5,247 nucleotides of DNA from Fischerella sp. (GCA_026419705.1 JANZYY010000399.1:1-5247), one strand, 5' to 3'. Positions 1 to 5,224 are shown, counted from the first letter of the stretch. Numbers and translations: made by a program. Notes: a model not told the origin generated them from the sequence alone.

Positions 1-37
1 ATTCTTTAACAAGAGTTTTATCGTCGGCGGCGTTCAT
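1..37 (-). CDS. chlM: Partial: N-terminus of probable magnesium-protoporphyrin IX methyltransferase (ChlM)
   Basis: Only 12 codons are present before the window edge; they read M-N-A-A-D-D-K-T-L-V-K-E, and the first base of the next codon is T. This resembles, from memory, the start of cyanobacterial ChlM proteins, where an acidic DDK-T-V-x-E segment precedes Y-F-N-S-T-G-F-D-R-W; a T-initial codon fits the expected tyrosine. ChlM transfers a methyl group from S-adenosylmethionine to Mg-protoporphyrin IX in chlorophyll synthesis. The ATG is preceded in frame by TAA at 68-70, with only a TTG as an alternative start in between. No good Shine-Dalgarno sequence is seen. nagA ends 48 bp upstream on the same strand with no hairpin between, so read-through is possible. 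The identification rests on very few residues; that a coding region begins here is inference from this match. Confidence 0.55.
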   Translation of the reverse strand, partial: MNAADDKTLVKE

Positions 38-85
38 GAAGCTTAACGATCGAATGGTTTCCAATGCTTAAAAGTATCATGTCTG

Positions 86-1378
86 CTAGTCAAGAGGAGA
101 GTGGGGAGAATTTGGGATTGGGAATTGTTTTCTTACCGCCCCTATTATTCGTTGCCAAGTTAATTCTTGGGTAGATTTATGAAAGTGCCAGCGCAACAAT
201 TGAGTAGCACCAGCACCAGAGGCTATACCTGCTAAACCGATCGCCTTTCTTGGTGCTTCTGTGGCGAGTGCGATCGCCATTTCCACATCACATATACCCC
301 ATTTCACTAAATTTTGCACTCCCACCAATAAAGGTAAAGTTGTTCCTGATAAAGTCCCATCCAACAGTCGTGCTGTTCCGTCTTTGACTTCTATTTGCCG
401 ACTGTCCCAAGGATAAACGCCATCAGGCAATCCTAAAGGTGCCAAAGCATCGCTAACCAAAAAAAGTCCGTTCTCCCCTCGTCCCCCCATACAAAAGGGA
501 GAATAGCTAGCCCGTAGCAATATATCTAACATCACTGGGGAAACATGTTGCCCATCAGCGATAAAACCGCACATTACCTTAGAATTAGTAATTGCTGCCC
601 CTAACAATCCTGGTTCGCGATGATGTAATGGAGGCATAGCATTAAAAGCGTGAGTCACCATTGTTGCACCCAACTCAAAGGCGCGTTGCGCTTGAAAGCA
701 CGTTGCCTGTGAATGTCCTAAACTAACGGTAATACCCAAAGAACGCAAGTAGGGAACTACTTCCCCAGCTGTATCTAACTCCGGTGCAAGGGTGATGACT
801 TTGACAACATGAGCATAATCTCCTAAAACCCGCTTGACTTCATCTATTGTTAGGGGTAAAAGATACTCAGCCGGATGTGCGCCGCGCTTTTGAAAATTTA
901 AGAATGGCCCTTCTAGATGCACTCCTAGTATTTTGGCAGTATTGATTGATGGGGTGATGGTTGTTCCCACTTCCCCACCCCTTGCCATAAACTCAGCAAT
1001 CACAGCAAGCGATCGCTGAATATTTTCCACCGAAGTTGTCACCAAAGTCGGTAAAAAAGCATCTATTCCCATATTCCACAAAAATTCGCATATTTTTGGC
1101 AACAGGTAAGAATTTTCTGCTTGCAAGTCCGTAAAAGCTAACCCCAATGCGCCGTTAATCTGCAAATCAACACCACCCAGGGAAATCCAATCACCCTCCA
1201 CATCCAACACTTGCAAATCTGGTGGTGGAACCCTTTTGAAAACTGTACCCATTGGCAAGATTTGCTCAATTGTGCCTTGACAGCTAACCAACAGCATCTG
1301 CAAATCTTGGTAACCCGGCACTCGCGCATTCACAATATCTATAGGGTAGAAAATAGTGTTTGATGTTGCTTCAGTCAT
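86..1378 (-). CDS. nagA: N-acetylglucosamine-6-phosphate deacetylase NagA
   Basis: A 430-residue cytoplasmic amidohydrolase that removes acetate from GlcNAc-6-phosphate to give glucosamine-6-phosphate, used in amino-sugar breakdown and cell-wall recycling. Visible motifs: a D-L-Q-I-N-G segment near 71-76, where NagA proteins have Q-x-N instead of the amidohydrolase H-x-H; H-L-E-G-P-F at 154-159 with the metal-ligand glutamate E156; G-H-S at 221-223 with ligand H222; T-H-A-F-N-A-M at 242-248 with H243; D-G-Q-H at 275-278; and V-S-D-A around the catalytic D310. All expected key residues are present. I chose the ATG at 1378 over a GTG at 1426: the 16 extra residues are unlike the family, and part of that stretch is repeat DNA. 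Neither start has a strong ribosome site. The last residues (about 419-425, F-P-I-P-N-S-P) are encoded by heptamer repeat sequence, so the C-terminal tail is probably non-conserved. It is divergent from purE and lies 48 bp upstream of chlM. Confidence 0.93.
   Translation of the reverse strand: MTEATSNTIFYPIDIVNARVPGYQDLQMLLVSCQGTIEQILPMGTVFKRVPPPDLQVLDVEGDWISLGGVDLQINGALGLAFTDLQAENSYLLPKICEFLWNMGIDAFLPTLVTTSVENIQRSLAVIAEFMARGGEVGTTITPSINTAKILGVHLEGPFLNFQKRGAHPAEYLLPLTIDEVKRVLGDYAHVVKVITLAPELDTAGEVVPYLRSLGITVSLGHSQATCFQAQRAFELGATMVTHAFNAMPPLHHREPGLLGAAITNSKVMCGFIADGQHVSPVMLDILLRASYSPFCMGGRGENGLFLVSDALAPLGLPDGVYPWDSRQIEVKDGTARLLDGTLSGTTLPLLVGVQNLVKWGICDVEMAIALATEAPRKAIGLAGIASGAGATQLLRWHFHKSTQELTWQRIIGAVRKQFPIPNSPHSPLD
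103..123 (-). repeat. STRR-like heptamer tract inside the nagA 3' end
   Basis: On the minus strand three consecutive heptamers read TCCCAAT, CCCAAAT and TCTCCCC. They resemble the short tandemly repeated repetitive (STRR) heptamers typical of heterocystous cyanobacteria and match the tract before purE. Here the repeat is translated as part of the nagA C-terminus. Confidence 0.6.
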
Positions 1379-1388
1379 CGCGCCAGCA

Positions 1389-1402
1389 AGGGAGAATAGG
1401 GA
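1389..1402 (-). repeat. Short STRR-like heptamer pair upstream of nagA
   Basis: The minus strand reads TCCCTAT then TCTCCCT, two heptamers of the same family as those at 103-123 and 1657-1684. They fall just upstream of the chosen nagA ATG, which argues against the longer GTG-initiated reading of nagA. Confidence 0.4.
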
Positions 1403-1463
1403 ATAGCGTGGCGGCGAATCCACCACAATGCCTGACTTGATTTTATCTGGGAAATGGATTTTT

Positions 1464-1488
1464 CTTGGTGTCTTAGTGTCTTGGTGGT
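1464..1488. repeat. Degenerate octamer tandem repeat
   Basis: Three octamers follow one another: CTTGGTGT, CTTAGTGT and CTTGGTGG, then T and a run of A. Similar C-T-T-G-G-T-G-T strings recur between genes in many cyanobacteria and other bacteria (from memory). It has no known function and here lies in the nagA upstream region. Confidence 0.55.
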
Positions 1489-1542
1489 AAAAAAAGAGAA
1501 TGATTGAAACCAGGAAAACAATCTTCCCTACAAAGATTCAGG

Positions 1543-1574
1543 TTGGTTTTTACCTAGAGATAGGTGTAAACCAA
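1543..1574. repeat. 14-bp inverted repeat with a 4-nt loop next to the purE -10
   Basis: The arms TTGGTTTTTACCTA and TAGGTGTAAACCAA are complementary at 12 of 14 positions around a GAGA centre; one of the two mismatches would be a U-G pair in RNA. It ends one base before the TATAAT at 1576-1581, covering the usual -35 region of purE. It could be an operator or an RNA hairpin for transcription in the nagA direction. Which, if either, is not shown by the sequence. Confidence 0.6.
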
Positions 1575-1575
1575 T

Positions 1576-1581
1576 TATAAT
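1576..1581 (+). promoter_or_regulatory. Probable -10 hexamer of the purE promoter
   Basis: A perfect TATAAT 107 bp before the purE ATG. There is no recognisable -35 at the normal spacing; that position is occupied by the inverted repeat. A start near 1588 would give a leader of about 100 nt. In AT-rich intergenic DNA a chance match is possible. Confidence 0.45.
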
Positions 1582-1656
1582 AACACAAATAAATGAGATG
1601 ATTATCCATAACACAAAGCATAGTGTAAAGGTCATTGGGCAAAGATAATCGTTAGA

Positions 1657-1684
1657 TCCCAATCTCCTATTCCCAATCCCCAAT
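1657..1684 (+). repeat. STRR heptamer tract in the purE leader
   Basis: Four heptamers in perfect phase: TCCCAAT, CTCCTAT, TCCCAAT and CCCCAAT. This is the STRR type known from heterocystous cyanobacteria. Only TCTT separates it from the purE ATG, so the tract occupies the place of the ribosome binding site. Confidence 0.75.
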
Positions 1685-1688
1685 TCTT

Positions 1689-2222
1689 ATGACTCAACCA
1701 CTGATTGGCATTATCATGGGCAGCGATTCTGATTTACCTACCATGCAAGGAGCGATCGCAGTTTGTGAAGATTTTGGCGTTGCTGCGGAAGTGGCGATCG
1801 TCAGCGCCCATCGGACGCCAGAACGCATGGTGGAATATGCCAGGTCTGCTCACGAACGCGGTATCAAAGTAATTATCGCTGGCGCTGGTGGAGCTGCCCA
1901 TCTTCCAGGTATGGTTGCATCTCTAACACCGCTTCCTGTCATCGGTGTTCCTGTATCCAGCCGTCATTTACAAGGTGTTGATTCTTTGTATTCAATTGTA
2001 CAAATGCCTGCGGGTATTCCGGTTGCAACAGTAGCGATCGGCAATGCTACGAATGCCGGGCTTTTAGCAGTGCAAATTCTTGCCACCCAAAAGCCAGAAT
2101 TGCTGGAAAAAGTGCAAAGTTATCGTCAAAATCTATGCGAAGCAGTAATGGCAAAACAAGCAAAACTGGAACAACTAGGCTATGAGCAATATTTGAAGCA
2201 GATGCAATCGAGTCAAGAATAA
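1689..2222 (+). CDS. purE: 5-(carboxyamino)imidazole ribonucleotide mutase PurE
   Basis: A 177-residue class I PurE, which converts N5-carboxyaminoimidazole ribonucleotide to 4-carboxyaminoimidazole ribonucleotide in de novo purine synthesis, after PurK (not in this window). Visible motifs: G-S-D-S-D at 11-15 in the nucleotide-binding loop; S-A-H-R-T-P at 39-44 with the catalytic histidine H41; A-G-A-G-G-A-A-H-L-P-G-M at 64-75; P-V-I-G-V-P-V at 83-89; and G-V-D-S-L-Y-S-I-V-Q-M-P-x-G-I-P-V at 96-112. Length and motif order are normal, with a slightly long charged helical tail after residue 140. The ATG is the only sensible start because the G-S-D-S-D motif comes right after it. No Shine-Dalgarno is present; the upstream bases are pyrimidine-rich repeat. 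A HIP1 octamer lies inside at 1752-1759. It is transcribed away from nagA and is probably monocistronic, given the long spacer that follows. Confidence 0.97.
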   Translation: MTQPLIGIIMGSDSDLPTMQGAIAVCEDFGVAAEVAIVSAHRTPERMVEYARSAHERGIKVIIAGAGGAAHLPGMVASLTPLPVIGVPVSSRHLQGVDSLYSIVQMPAGIPVATVAIGNATNAGLLAVQILATQKPELLEKVQSYRQNLCEAVMAKQAKLEQLGYEQYLKQMQSSQE

Positions 2223-2284
2223 GTGTAAATTTAAACACTATGAATTCAAAATTTGCACCTCCACAAAGCCAACCTCAAGAATGT

Positions 2285-2304
2285 TTATGTTTCTCCAAAC
2301 ATAA
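2285..2304 (+). terminator. Possible weak terminator hairpin after purE
   Basis: TTATGTTT and AAACATAA form a perfect 8-bp stem around a CTCC loop, 62 bp after the purE stop. The stem is AT-rich and the T run (2329-2336) lies about 25 nt further on, so this is not a classical intrinsic terminator. Confidence 0.3.
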
Positions 2305-2524
2305 CTAAACTATTGCTAACAAACTCGCTTTTTTTTGCCTTGTCAATCCACAATCGAGTCTAAATTTTCCTGGAAATCATCTGTTAAGTATTTTAAGAAT
2401 TTTTGATAAAATTTTGAGAATGTTGTTAATTGTTTACCTTCCGGTTGGAAAAGACTTATTAAAAATACCATAGACCTTTAATTGCCGGGTTTATATCCTA
2501 CTGAAAAGATGGGAATCGAAAAAA

Positions 2525-2570
2525 TGTATTTTAAGTTACAGAATTTTCATGCGTTTGTTGTCAATATTCT
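2525..2570 (+). promoter_or_regulatory. NtcA-type promoter of amt
   Basis: TGTA-TTTTAAGT-TACA at 2525-2540 contains the complete NtcA consensus GTA-N8-TAC and extends it by one pair on each side. TATTCT at 2565-2570 fits the TAN3T -10 element. The gap between them is 25 nt, slightly longer than the roughly 22-23 nt usual in class II NtcA promoters. Transcription would start near 2577 and give a leader of about 345 nt before amt. NtcA is the cyanobacterial CRP-family activator used under nitrogen limitation, and amt genes are known targets, so site and neighbour agree. The site also lies inside a short 38-codon frame that I reject. Confidence 0.75.
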
Positions 2571-2664
2571 TTGCCAATCAGTATGTAATTTTTTTGTTGC
2601 GAGCAATTATCAAAATTGGGAGTAATGTCAAAAATAAATTTATTGAAGAGTGGGTAAAGGATAC

Positions 2665-2692
2665 TTGACTGTTTCCGAAATTACATAATAAT
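2665..2692 (+). promoter_or_regulatory. Possible second, sigma70-type promoter for amt
   Basis: TTGACT at 2665-2670 (5 of 6 to TTGACA) and AATAAT at 2687-2692 (5 of 6 to TATAAT) are separated by 16 bp. A start near 2699 would give a leader of about 220 nt. The region is very AT-rich, so the -10 match is weak evidence. Confidence 0.35.
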
Positions 2693-2723
2693 AATTTCTT
2701 AAGAATATTCAGTAGTAACAACA

Positions 2724-2740
2724 GAAGTAGCGCCTACTTC
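2724..2740. repeat. 17-nt perfect hairpin or operator in the amt leader
   Basis: GAAGTAG and CTACTTC are perfect inverted arms around CGC. There is no T run after it, so it is not an intrinsic terminator. It lies downstream of both proposed promoters and would be transcribed as a 7-bp stem. It could also be a protein-binding dyad. Confidence 0.6.
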
Positions 2741-2822
2741 CGGAGTGCCAATTCGGTTATTCGATTCTCAAATTTTCAAAAAACTGCTGATTGGAAAGGA
2801 GGATCGGCGAGTTTTAATAACA

Positions 2823-2862
2823 AACTTGCTTAAATAACCAAATATCAAAAACAAGTTGCTTA
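2823..2862 (+). repeat. Direct repeat with 30-bp period before amt
   Basis: AACTTGCTTA at 2823-2832 and AAGTTGCTTA at 2853-2862 match at 9 of 10 positions and are exactly 30 bp apart, close to three helical turns. AACTTG and CAAGTT in the same copies are also inverted. A binding site is possible but unproven. Confidence 0.35.
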
Positions 2863-2867
2863 GTTAT

Positions 2868-2883
2868 GAAAGAGCGCTCTTTC
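2868..2883. repeat. 16-bp perfect palindrome 38 bp before the amt start
   Basis: GAAAGAGC followed by GCTCTTTC is a gapless perfect palindrome, the most GC-rich spot near the amt start. In RNA it would form a 6-bp stem with a GCGC loop, ending 22 nt before the ribosome binding site. As DNA it looks like a dimeric-repressor site. It matches no regulator consensus that I know. Confidence 0.6.
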
Positions 2884-2905
2884 TACTTAACGCATTTTTC
2901 CTGTT

Positions 2906-2914
2906 AAGGAAGGT
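2906..2914 (+). promoter_or_regulatory. Ribosome binding site of amt
   Basis: AAGGAAGGT lies 7 nt before the ATG at 2922. It supports starting there (or at the adjacent ATG at 2925) and therefore supports the long basic N-terminus. Confidence 0.65.
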
Positions 2915-2921
2915 CTAGAGC

Positions 2922-4523
2922 ATGATGTTAAAGTACAAAAAAAAATCGAAAGCAAAAAATCGACGACAATCGGCAAGTTGGAAGGCCCGTACAACACAAT
3001 CTAACTCTCTTGTCAATCAAATTTCCTGGGTAATTAGCCAGTTGTCTCCAAGTTGGCAAGCCTGCATTCCATTAGCTTGTTTGATTGTGCTGGGATGGGG
3101 TTACGTAGCTGTTGCCCAAACTCCTGCCCCTGCCGGTCCAACTACAGCAGAACTAAAAGTGGCACTTGATACCTTGTGGGTAGCAATCGCCGCTTTTTTA
3201 GTAATATTTATGAATGCAGGTTTCTGTATGTTAGAAACCGGTTTGTGTCGTCAGAAAAACGCTGTTAACGTTCTTGCCAAAAACTTGATTGTCTTTGCTC
3301 TTGCTACCGTCGCCTTTTGGGCGATCGGTTTTGGCTTCATGTTTGGCGATGGTAATGACTTTATCGGATTAAATGGGTTTTTCCTGCAAGGTGCAGATAA
3401 CAGTCCCGCAACTGGAGAAGCTTATAAAGGAGTATTTAGCGCTCTGAGTTGGACAGGTGTGCCGCTATCTGCCAAGTTTTTATTTCAGTTGGCATTTGCC
3501 GGAACTGCTGCAACTATTGTTTCCGGAGCCGTTGCCGAACGCGTGAAATTTGTTGACTTTCTCATTTTCAGCCTCCTACTTGTCGGTATTTCCTACGCAA
3601 TTACAGGACACTGGGTCTGGGGTGGGGGCTGGTTAGCAGACAGAGGTTTTTGGGATTTTGCCGGTTCAACAGTAGTTCACTCCGTTGGTGGTTGGGCGGC
3701 TTTGATGGGAGCAGCATTACTCGGGCCTCGGCTTGGTAAATATCAAGATGGGCAGACAGTTGCCATTCCCGGTCACAATCTCAGCATAGCCACCTTGGGC
3801 TGCTTAATTTTGTGGTTAGGCTGGTTCGGATTCAACCCCGGTTCTGTCATGGCTGCTGATGCAAGTGCCATTACCCACATCGCCTTGACTACCAACATGG
3901 CAGGTGCAGTTGGTGGAATTGCTGCTACAATTACAGCTTGGTTGTATTTGGGCAAGCCCGACCTGTCAATGGTCATCAATGGTATTTTGGCAGGCTTGGT
4001 AGCTGTTACCGCACCTTGTGCTTACATCACTATTGGCAGTGCTTTCTTCATCGGTTTGATTGCCGGAGTCCTAGTTGTTTTTGCTGTCACATTCTTTGAC
4101 AGAATTAAAATTGACGATCCCGTGGGAGCCATCTCGGTACACCTCGTTTGCGGTGTTTGGGGAACTCTAGCAGTTGGTCTATTTGCTGTTGGTCCTGGTA
4201 TTTACCCATGGTATGGTGAGGGACTTGGACCAGCCAAGGGTTTATTTGCAGGTGGTGGCATAGGACAACTGATAACTCAATTCCTTGGTGTTATTTCTGT
4301 GGGTGGAATGACCGTTCTTCTCAGCACCATCTTCTGGCTTGTACTCAAGGCTACTTTGGGTATCAGAGTATCTCGTGAAGAAGAAATAGAAGGCTTGGAT
4401 ATAGGGGAACACGGCATGGAAGCTTACAGCGGATTTCTCAAAGAGGCTGAGGCTAGTGGATTTACTGAACCAAGCAGCCCAAGAGGAATGTCACAACCAG
4501 GAGATTTACCCACAAGCCTGTAA
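2922..4523 (+). CDS. amt: Amt-family ammonium channel
   Basis: A 533-residue inner-membrane ammonium transporter. Residues 1-45 are a long lysine- and arginine-rich segment; 46-62 are hydrophobic, and A-V-A at 63-65 is a likely signal peptidase site, so the mature protein starts near 66. About eleven membrane spans follow. By alignment from memory with E. coli AmtB: F192 (F107) and F304 (F215) of the gate, W233 (W148) and S308 (S219) of the binding site, D245 (D160) in D-F-A-G-S, and the pore histidines H253 (H168) and H407 (H318). The cytoplasmic tail keeps E-E-E-I-E-G-L-D-I-G-E-H-G near 486-498, the part that couples to GlnK/PII in AmtB, and then adds about 30 residues. The extra length over AmtB (428) lies at both ends. 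No glnK/glnB is adjacent. Expression is probably NtcA-controlled from 2525. A run of nine A (2937-2945) lies in codons 6-8. Substrate preference within the Amt group is inferred. Confidence 0.96.
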   Translation: MMLKYKKKSKAKNRRQSASWKARTTQSNSLVNQISWVISQLSPSWQACIPLACLIVLGWGYVAVAQTPAPAGPTTAELKVALDTLWVAIAAFLVIFMNAGFCMLETGLCRQKNAVNVLAKNLIVFALATVAFWAIGFGFMFGDGNDFIGLNGFFLQGADNSPATGEAYKGVFSALSWTGVPLSAKFLFQLAFAGTAATIVSGAVAERVKFVDFLIFSLLLVGISYAITGHWVWGGGWLADRGFWDFAGSTVVHSVGGWAALMGAALLGPRLGKYQDGQTVAIPGHNLSIATLGCLILWLGWFGFNPGSVMAADASAITHIALTTNMAGAVGGIAATITAWLYLGKPDLSMVINGILAGLVAVTAPCAYITIGSAFFIGLIAGVLVVFAVTFFDRIKIDDPVGAISVHLVCGVWGTLAVGLFAVGPGIYPWYGEGLGPAKGLFAGGGIGQLITQFLGVISVGGMTVLLSTIFWLVLKATLGIRVSREEEIEGLDIGEHGMEAYSGFLKEAEASGFTEPSSPRGMSQPGDLPTSL

Positions 4524-4540
4524 TTTTTGAAACAGAGAAT

Positions 4541-4566
4541 TAGAGACGCGAAATTTCGCGTCTCTA
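4541..4566. terminator. Perfect 26-bp palindrome, probable bidirectional terminator
   Basis: The left arm TAGAGACGCGAAA is exactly complementary to the next 13 bases, giving a stable GC-containing hairpin 17 nt after the amt stop and 16 nt after the end of the convergent tetR gene. No clear U run follows on either strand. Palindromes with TAGAGACG arms are abundant between genes in Nostocales genomes (from memory), so it may be a dispersed repeat that serves as a terminator. Confidence 0.7.
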
Positions 4567-4582
4567 CATAAATCAGAAAGAT

Positions 4583-5191
4583 TTAGTCTTCTTTTTGCAC
4601 CAATAGCAGATTCATTAAGCTATCAATTAAGCGATCGCGCGATAGAGGCATAAGTTCTTTTCCATACAGCATCTCCTGCAAGATCGTGTGAGATACCAGA
4701 GAACCAAAAAAAATTTGCGCGATCGCCTCTGGGTCGGCAATAACTAATTCTGGATGAGCAGCAAAATATTGAACCAATAATTTCCGACCCTGTATTATCA
4801 CAGTTTGGGTATAAAGTTTTGCCAGTTCTGGAAAACGTTCCGACTCTGACACAATCAGCCGCAACACAGGCATGTAGTCGGGGCGATCGGCGACTTTTGT
4901 AAAAAAAGTCTCAGCAAGCTGACGCAGAAACACCGCAGGTTCATCTTGGAATTCTTTCGTAGAAAAGACACCGCGAAAATTCGCAATTGTCACCTTTTCC
5001 ATCAAAGCCTTGAACAGTCCCTCTTTATCTTGAAAGTGACTGTAAATCGTTTGTTTAGAAACCCCTGCTTCCGCACTCACCCGATCCATACTCGTGCCAG
5101 CATAACCTGCCTTCAAAAATACACGCATAGCTCCTTGCAAGATTTGCTCGCGTTTTGGCGTGACCGTATCAGGGACGGGGGGGATTGGCAT
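4583..5191 (-). CDS. TetR/AcrR-family transcriptional repressor
   Basis: A 202-residue cytoplasmic DNA-binding regulator. Residues about 13-60 form the TetR N-terminal domain: K-R-E-Q-I-L-Q-G-A at 13-21, F-L-K-A-G-Y at 25-30, then the helix-turn-helix with V-S-A-E-A-G-V-S-K-Q-T-I-Y-S-H-F at 38-53 and K-E-G-L-F at 56-60. The all-helical ligand-binding part has L-R-L-I-V-S-E-S-E-R-F-P-E-L-A at 110-124, which recalls the AefR-like C-terminal family (PF14246, from memory). The ATG at 5191 leaves a normal 12-residue lead before the domain. Its Shine-Dalgarno is poor; GGAG lies about 22 nt upstream, too far away. A run of seven C occurs in codons 3-5. It is convergent with amt and probably unrelated to it. 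Such repressors usually control a divergent neighbour, often an efflux system, which would lie past the right edge. The ligand cannot be told from sequence. Confidence 0.93.
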   Translation of the reverse strand: MPIPPVPDTVTPKREQILQGAMRVFLKAGYAGTSMDRVSAEAGVSKQTIYSHFQDKEGLFKALMEKVTIANFRGVFSTKEFQDEPAVFLRQLAETFFTKVADRPDYMPVLRLIVSESERFPELAKLYTQTVIIQGRKLLVQYFAAHPELVIADPEAIAQIFFGSLVSHTILQEMLYGKELMPLSRDRLIDSLMNLLLVQKED

Positions 5192-5224
5192 AGATGTTAA
5201 ATTTTTTAGCTATCTCCGACTCTA

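Larger units (their letters stand above)
1379..1688. other. Divergent nagA-purE spacer
   Basis: These 310 bases separate the two start codons and contain no convincing gene. They hold two STRR-like tracts, an octamer repeat, a long inverted repeat and a perfect -10 hexamer for purE, each listed separately. On the minus strand TAAAAT at 1440-1445 is a possible -10 for nagA, without a recognisable -35, and is only weakly supported. A 10-bp direct repeat ATAACACAAA occurs at 1580-1589 and 1608-1617, just downstream of the purE -10. No NtcA box was found here. Confidence 0.7.
2223..2921. other. Long purE-amt spacer, mostly amt regulatory DNA
   Basis: These 699 AT-rich bases hold no convincing gene. 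The left part has a weak hairpin after purE and a run of eight T at 2329-2336. From 2525 on it contains a perfect NtcA box, a possible second promoter, two perfect dyads and a 30-bp-spaced direct repeat, all listed separately. A strong Shine-Dalgarno-like G-G-A-A-A-G-G-A-G-G at 2793-2802 has no start codon at usable distance; the next codons lead to TAA. Between about 2340 and 2520 I see nothing definable. Confidence 0.75.

Noticed and set aside
1379..1426. N-terminal extension of nagA from a GTG at 1426
   Set aside because: The 16 added residues do not resemble NagA, part of the DNA is STRR-like repeat, and the ATG at 1378 starts where family members are expected to start.
1464..1488. Possible CRISPR or transposon end in the octamer repeat
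   Set aside because: Repeats are 8 nt, adjacent and without spacers, and no transposase or terminal inverted repeat is nearby.
2047..2238. 63-codon minus-strand frame opposite the purE end
   Set aside because: It is antisense to conserved PurE coding sequence, with no ribosome site or recognisable product.
2240..2308. 22-codon frame after purE (M-N-S-K-F-A-P-P...)
   Set aside because: It has no ribosome site, its end overlaps the AT-rich hairpin, and it resembles nothing I know.
2509..2625. 38-codon frame spanning the NtcA box
   Set aside because: Its ribosome site is poor and it overlaps a perfect regulatory site and the -10, which explain the sequence better. Phe/Asn-rich composition is expected from AT-rich DNA.
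2625..2657. 10-codon frame starting at TAATG, after GGGAG
   Set aside because: It would be inside the NtcA-driven leader and so could be an upstream ORF, but the GGGAG is only 2 nt from the ATG and nothing else supports translation.
2654..2664. GTA...TAC pair at 2654-2664, and another at 2727-2737
   Set aside because: Spacing is N5, not N8, so they do not fit NtcA; the second is part of the 17-nt dyad.
4946..5200. 84-codon plus-strand frame opposite tetR
   Set aside because: It is antisense to a clear TetR gene, and its protein looks like a shadow with no recognisable domain.
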